Position numbers and translations under genes: made by a program
Part shown: positions 60,710 through 64,000 of the stretch, in pieces
Numbering within the stretch: position 1 is the first letter of the stretch
Layout of the letters: each line of letters opens with the position of its first letter
DNA from: Flavobacterium suncheonense GH29-5 = DSM 17707
GTDB lineage: Bacteria > Bacteroidota > Bacteroidia > Flavobacteriales > Flavobacteriaceae
Length of the DNA stretch: 64,000 nt
Assembly: GCF_000430025.1 (NCBI RefSeq)
Contig: NZ_AUCZ01000010.1
Location: 57,401-121,400, forward strand
Direction of reading: 5' to 3'
The notes under the pieces: model-generated
Seen by the model: only the letters and a program-made list of their open reading frames with translations
Told to the model about the DNA's origin: nothing
The model's database searches: none

Positions 60710-61213
60710 ATGGACGAAATCATCAACAGAGTCGCCAACAGTGCGCTGCAGGTATTCGATCTGGAAGACTATTTTCCGAAGCAACCCATCGTGGAACTGG
60801 ACATTTCGCAATGGCTGTTCGGTGGCTTTATTCTGAAGGAAGCCGAATTCCGCGAGCAGCTCAAAGCACACGACTGGACGCAATATAAAGAGGCCTACGT
60901 GGCGCTTCATTGTTCCGAGGACGCCATACTTCCGGCCTGGGCCTATGCTTTGGTGTCGGTTTACCTGCAGCCTTACGCCTTAAAAGTGGTGAACGGCTCC
61001 GGAAAAGACCTATTGCTTTCCGTATACCAGCAAACCCTTGACCAATTGGACTATTCCGGGTTTAAGGACAAACCGGTTATTTTAAAAGGTTGTTCCAATA
61101 AGCCGGTGCCGCAGGAATTGTATGTTCTGGCGGTTCAAAAATTAGTGCCTGTTGCCAAAAGCCTTATGTTTGGCGAAGCCTGTTCTTCTGTACCGCTTTA
61201 CAAGAAAAAATAG
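60710..61213 (+). CDS. DUF2480 family protein
   Basis: 167 residues. It begins DEIINRVANSALQVFDLEDY and contains DISQWLFGGFILKEAEFREQ, HCSEDAILPAWAYALV and the C-terminal CSNKPVPQELYVLAVQKLVP. This matches DUF2480, a Bacteroidota family that regularly follows suf genes. Two or three cysteines (CSEDA, GCSNKPVP, EACSS) could bind metal or a cluster, but this is inference. The 72-bp gap to the DUF59 gene contains a short run of repeated GCGACT units. Confidence 0.85.
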   Translation: MDEIINRVANSALQVFDLEDYFPKQPIVELDISQWLFGGFILKEAEFREQLKAHDWTQYKEAYVALHCSEDAILPAWAYALVSVYLQPYALKVVNGSGKDLLLSVYQQTLDQLDYSGFKDKPVILKGCSNKPVPQELYVLAVQKLVPVAKSLMFGEACSSVPLYKKK

Positions 61214-61283
61214 CCGTATAAACGATTTTATCCTATTTTTCTGAAGAATTTTCGTTACTTTGTAGAAACATAAAATTCTGACT

Positions 61284-62195
61284 ATGAGAAAAATAGCACT
61301 ACTTGCCTTTTGCGTTTTCGGAATGATGAGCGTAAATGCGCAAAATACGGAAAAAGAAAACCTCAAAAAAAACGAAGAGGCCTTAAAAACAGCTGCTGAG
61401 GAAAGATCCAAAGGGTGGGTTAAAAAAGGAGTTATAACCGCTTTGGCGAGTCAGTCTTCGTTTAACAACTGGTTGGCAGGAGGCCAGAACAATTTCTCTG
61501 GAAATGCCAGTCTGAATTACGACTTCAACTTCAAAGATTCCCTCTGGACCTGGGACAACAAATTTTTAGCAGCATACGGTGTCAATAAGGTTAAAGGAGT
61601 TGAAACCCAAAAAACCGATGACCGAGTGGAGTTTAATTCGTTGGCGGGACGGAAAGCTTTTGGCGAGCATTGGTACTACTCGATGTTTTTCAATTTCAAG
61701 ACCCAGATGGATACGGGGCTCGATCCGGAAACCCACACCATGCGGATTTCCCATTTCTTTTCTCCGGCCTATTTTCAGTTTGGGCCGGGTTTTTTGTGGA
61801 AGAAAAGCGATAACCTGAAGGTAAACATTGCACCGGCAACATCCAAAATGATTGTGGTACACAGCCATTTTACTGACGGATTATCCGACGGTGTCACGTA
61901 CTTTGGTGTTGATGGCGGTAAAACGACTCGGTATGAGTTTGGAGCAGCTCTAAATGCGTATTACAAATATGAAATTATGGCTAATGTATCGGCGGAAAAC
62001 ATCCTTAACCTGTATTCCAATTACCTTGAAGACCCGCAAAACGTCGATCTGGATTACCAACTGAATATCGTGATGAAAATCAACAAATATTTAACCACCA
62101 ATTTTTCATTCCAGGCGATTTATGACGATAATGCCTTTGAGGGTTTTCAGACGCGACAGGTTTTAGGCGTAGGAGCCACTTACGGCTTTCAATAA
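61284..62195 (+). CDS. DUF3078 exported protein, likely outer-membrane barrel
   Basis: 303 residues with a signal peptide (IALLAFCVFGMMSVNAQ). The DUF3078 pattern is GWVKKGVITALASQSSFNNW, LAGGQNNFSGNASLNYDFNF, GVNKVKGVETQKTDDRVEFN and a series of amphipathic aromatic strands to the C-terminus, ending in GVGATYGFQ. A barrel in the outer membrane is likely; function unknown. A near -7 box (TTACTTTG, 61257-61264) lies 19 bp upstream. Confidence 0.85.
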   Translation: MRKIALLAFCVFGMMSVNAQNTEKENLKKNEEALKTAAEERSKGWVKKGVITALASQSSFNNWLAGGQNNFSGNASLNYDFNFKDSLWTWDNKFLAAYGVNKVKGVETQKTDDRVEFNSLAGRKAFGEHWYYSMFFNFKTQMDTGLDPETHTMRISHFFSPAYFQFGPGFLWKKSDNLKVNIAPATSKMIVVHSHFTDGLSDGVTYFGVDGGKTTRYEFGAALNAYYKYEIMANVSAENILNLYSNYLEDPQNVDLDYQLNIVMKINKYLTTNFSFQAIYDDNAFEGFQTRQVLGVGATYGFQ

Positions 62196-62225
62196 GGTTT
62201 GGAGCAAAGATGTTGCGGAAGTGGT

Positions 62226-63443
62226 TTATTCTTCCACGGCATCTTTATAATCCGGATACAGAAATTTGTTGTACGGGAAACGCGTAATGTGAATTTCACG
62301 CACGGCTTCATAGACTTTCTCGCGGAACTCTTCAAAATTTTGTTTGTTAGTCGCCGAAATAAACAGGGTATGATTGGCCCCTACTTTCGACATCCAGGTA
62401 TTCTTCCAATCGTCTAAAGTATAGTGTTTCGTGGTTTTTTCCTCGGGAATTTCGTCCGACAGGGTAAGGTGCTTGTAGGCGTCAATTTTATTGAACACCA
62501 TAATGGTCGGCTTGTCGGCACTTTTAATATCCTGCAGAATGGTGTTTACCGATTCAATATGGTCTTCGAAATCCGGATGCGAAATGTCGACAACGTGCAG
62601 CAGCAAATCGGCTTCGCGCACTTCATCCAGAGTACTTTTAAAAGATTCCACCAATTGTGTCGGCAATTTACGGATGAATCCTACCGTATCGGAAAGTAAA
62701 AACGGAAGGTTCTTGATGACCACTTTCCGAACTGTCGTGTCTAAAGTTGCAAAGAGTTTATTTTCCACAAATACGTCGCTTTTACCGATGGCGTTCATCA
62801 GAGTAGATTTGCCCACATTGGTATAACCAACCAGAGCCACCCGAACCATAGCCCCGCGGTTACTGCGCTGTACAGCCATTTGCTTGTCGATGGTTTTGAT
62901 TTTTTCTTTCAGTAAGGCGATGCGGTCGCGTACGATACGACGGTCGGTTTCAATTTCCGTTTCCCCCGGACCGCGCATCCCGATTCCCCCACGCTGGCGT
63001 TCCAGGTGCGTCCACATTCCCGTTAGTCTTGGCAACAAATACTGACATTGGGCCAATTCCACCTGCGTACGCGCATAGGAAGTCTCGGCGCGTTGGGCAA
63101 AAATGTCCAGGATGAGGTTGGTGCGGTCCAAAACTTTACAATCCAGTTCCCGCGTGATATTTTTTTGTTGCGCCGGAGAAAGTTCGTCGTCGAAGATGAC
63201 CGTTGTAACGTCATGTTCTTTAATATACAGGTTGATTTCCTCCAGTTTTCCGGTTCCGACAAAGGTCTTCGGATTGGGTTTGTCCATTTTTTGGAAAAAA
63301 CGCTTCACGACCTCACCACCTGCGGTAAACGTAAGGAACTCTAACTCATCGAGATATTCGTTGAGTTTGTCCTCGTTTTGTTGTTGGGTAACAATACCTA
63401 CGATTACGGTTTTTTCAAAATTATGGGATACTTTTTCTAACAT
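62226..63443 (-). CDS. hflX: GTPase HflX
   Basis: 405 residues. An N-terminal HflX domain (about 10-195) has FVGTGKLEEINLYI, FDDELSPAQQKN and RGGIGMRGPGETEIETDRR. The GTPase domain has G1 VGYTNVGKSTLMNAI (206-220), G3 in LSDTVGFIRKLP and G4 VFNKIDA. HflX binds the 50S subunit and rescues stalled or heat-damaged ribosomes. Cytosolic. It is convergent with the DUF3078 gene, and a -7 box lies 17 bp upstream. Confidence 0.95.
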   Translation of the reverse strand: MLEKVSHNFEKTVIVGIVTQQQNEDKLNEYLDELEFLTFTAGGEVVKRFFQKMDKPNPKTFVGTGKLEEINLYIKEHDVTTVIFDDELSPAQQKNITRELDCKVLDRTNLILDIFAQRAETSYARTQVELAQCQYLLPRLTGMWTHLERQRGGIGMRGPGETEIETDRRIVRDRIALLKEKIKTIDKQMAVQRSNRGAMVRVALVGYTNVGKSTLMNAIGKSDVFVENKLFATLDTTVRKVVIKNLPFLLSDTVGFIRKLPTQLVESFKSTLDEVREADLLLHVVDISHPDFEDHIESVNTILQDIKSADKPTIMVFNKIDAYKHLTLSDEIPEEKTTKHYTLDDWKNTWMSKVGANHTLFISATNKQNFEEFREKVYEAVREIHITRFPYNKFLYPDYKDAVEE

Positions 63444-63460
63444 CTTAATCTATTGAAATG

Positions 63461-63468
63461 CAAAAATA
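63461..63468 (-). promoter_or_regulatory. hflX: -7 promoter box of hflX
   Basis: TATTTTTG on the minus strand, 17 bp before the hflX ATG at 63443. Confidence 0.55.
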
Positions 63469-63588
63469 GGAATAAATTATAAGTAAAAAATTATAAAATA
63501 CAGCGGTTTTGGTGGTGAAAATTGAAACAAATGGTCGACTTTTTGTGAATTTTCAACAGGGAATATCAGGCAATCGCTAAATTTATTT

Positions 63589-63596
63589 TATATTTG
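63589..63596 (+). promoter_or_regulatory. -7 promoter box of the right-edge secreted protein
   Basis: TATATTTG, 34 bp before the ATG at 63631. Confidence 0.58.
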
Positions 63597-63630
63597 ACAA
63601 TTAAACATACAGCAAACCTAAATAATAATT

Positions 63631-64000
63631 ATGAAAAAAATTACATTGTTAATTTTGATGTCATTGTTTTCCATGCTTGGGTATTCTCAGGTGTTTTCGG
63701 AAAATTTTGATGCGACAGCTGCCATTCCGGCCGGCTGGACCGTGACAAACAATGGACTTGGAACAGGACAACAGTGGACCTACACTGGTGTTGCCACTCA
63801 GGTAAACTCAGCGCCCGGTGCGATGAGGGTTTTGGCACAGAATACCGGAGGGACGCAGACTTTCGAGGACTGGTTAATCACACCGGCCATCAACCTGACG
63901 GCAGTTTCCAATCCGCAGCTTCGCTTCCAGGCGAAAACCTCTTTGGGAAACAACCAGAACAGTAAGATTAAGGTAATGGTTTCGACCACCAATACAACCT
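63631..64000 (+). CDS. Secreted choice-of-anchor-J-type protein, incomplete at the window edge
   Basis: The first 123 codons are present and the frame runs off the right edge. The signal peptide (ITLLILMSLFSMLGYSQ) is followed by the cleaved-adhesin/choice-of-anchor J pattern: FSENFDATAAIPAGWTVTNN, QQWTYTG and DWLITPAINLT. In Flavobacteriia such proteins are usually large extracellular adhesins or enzymes with a C-terminal type IX secretion signal; that end is not visible here. Confidence 0.82.
   Translation, partial: MKKITLLILMSLFSMLGYSQVFSENFDATAAIPAGWTVTNNGLGTGQQWTYTGVATQVNSAPGAMRVLAQNTGGTQTFEDWLITPAINLTAVSNPQLRFQAKTSLGNNQNSKIKVMVSTTNTT

Overview
The window looks like a chromosomal segment from a member of the Flavobacteriaceae (phylum Bacteroidota), probably Flavobacterium or a close relative. 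The evidence is the gene content (DUF4175, DUF4837, DUF2480 and DUF3078 families, a GlnRS with a C-terminal extension, a SUF-only Fe-S system, a likely type IX secretion cargo at the right edge) and about twenty copies of the Bacteroidota -7 promoter box TANNTTTG placed just upstream of genes. Shine-Dalgarno sequences are weak or absent. Base composition is moderate in GC for the group, apart from a few clearly AT-rich stretches.

Layout. 1-9.2 kb: a DUF6909-like protein, a GH3 protein, small membrane proteins, tatA, tex, rpiB and a DUF2007 protein. 9.3-16 kb: rnr, a GIN-domain protein, a LysE transporter, tRNA-Cys, folB and glnS. 16-18.7 kb: a YtxH/holin-like/DUF6327 operon, an SPFH protein and a beta-barrel protein. 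18.7-20.8 kb: an AT-rich block of three unrecognised secreted proteins between two strong terminators. 20.8-23.1 kb: gltX and an 810-bp AT-rich gap without genes. 23.1-33 kb: DUF4175, ybeY, mnmG, a methyltransferase, a Skp-like lipoprotein and a PIF1-like helicase. 33-46 kb: DoxX, DNA polymerase III delta prime, pgk, an MltD-like transglycosylase, DUF4837, ElaA, two double-OmpA proteins, kup, an S41 protease, DUF4349 and rnpA. 46-51.3 kb: an M1 and an S8 protease, a MarR regulator and an MBL hydrolase. 51.4-62.2 kb: the SUF region. 62.2-64 kb: hflX and the start of a secreted protein.

The most notable signal is replication and segregation DNA. The gap at 22.38-23.0 kb carries four exact TGTTGATAA boxes in one orientation, a CTATCCACA box, several one-mismatch boxes, a 20-bp direct repeat and a very AT-rich tract, which fits a chromosomal origin. 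Four to six kb to its right are three near-consensus parS sites. One is embedded in the last codons of ybeY, one abuts the mnmG start codon and one lies just after mnmG; a decayed fourth overlaps the start of the helicase gene. mnmG and rnpA, often origin-proximal in bacteria, are both present. dnaA, parA and parB are not in the window.

The SUF region encodes sufA, sufB, sufC, sufD, sufS, sufE and a DUF59 (SufT/MIP18-type) protein, enough for de novo Fe-S assembly on the SufBCD scaffold with SufS/SufE sulfur delivery. It is interrupted by an AT-rich four-helix-bundle gene flanked by low-complexity repeats and by a pair of multipass membrane proteins. No CRISPR array, defence island, insertion sequence or prophage was recognised, and most genes are ordinary housekeeping genes.
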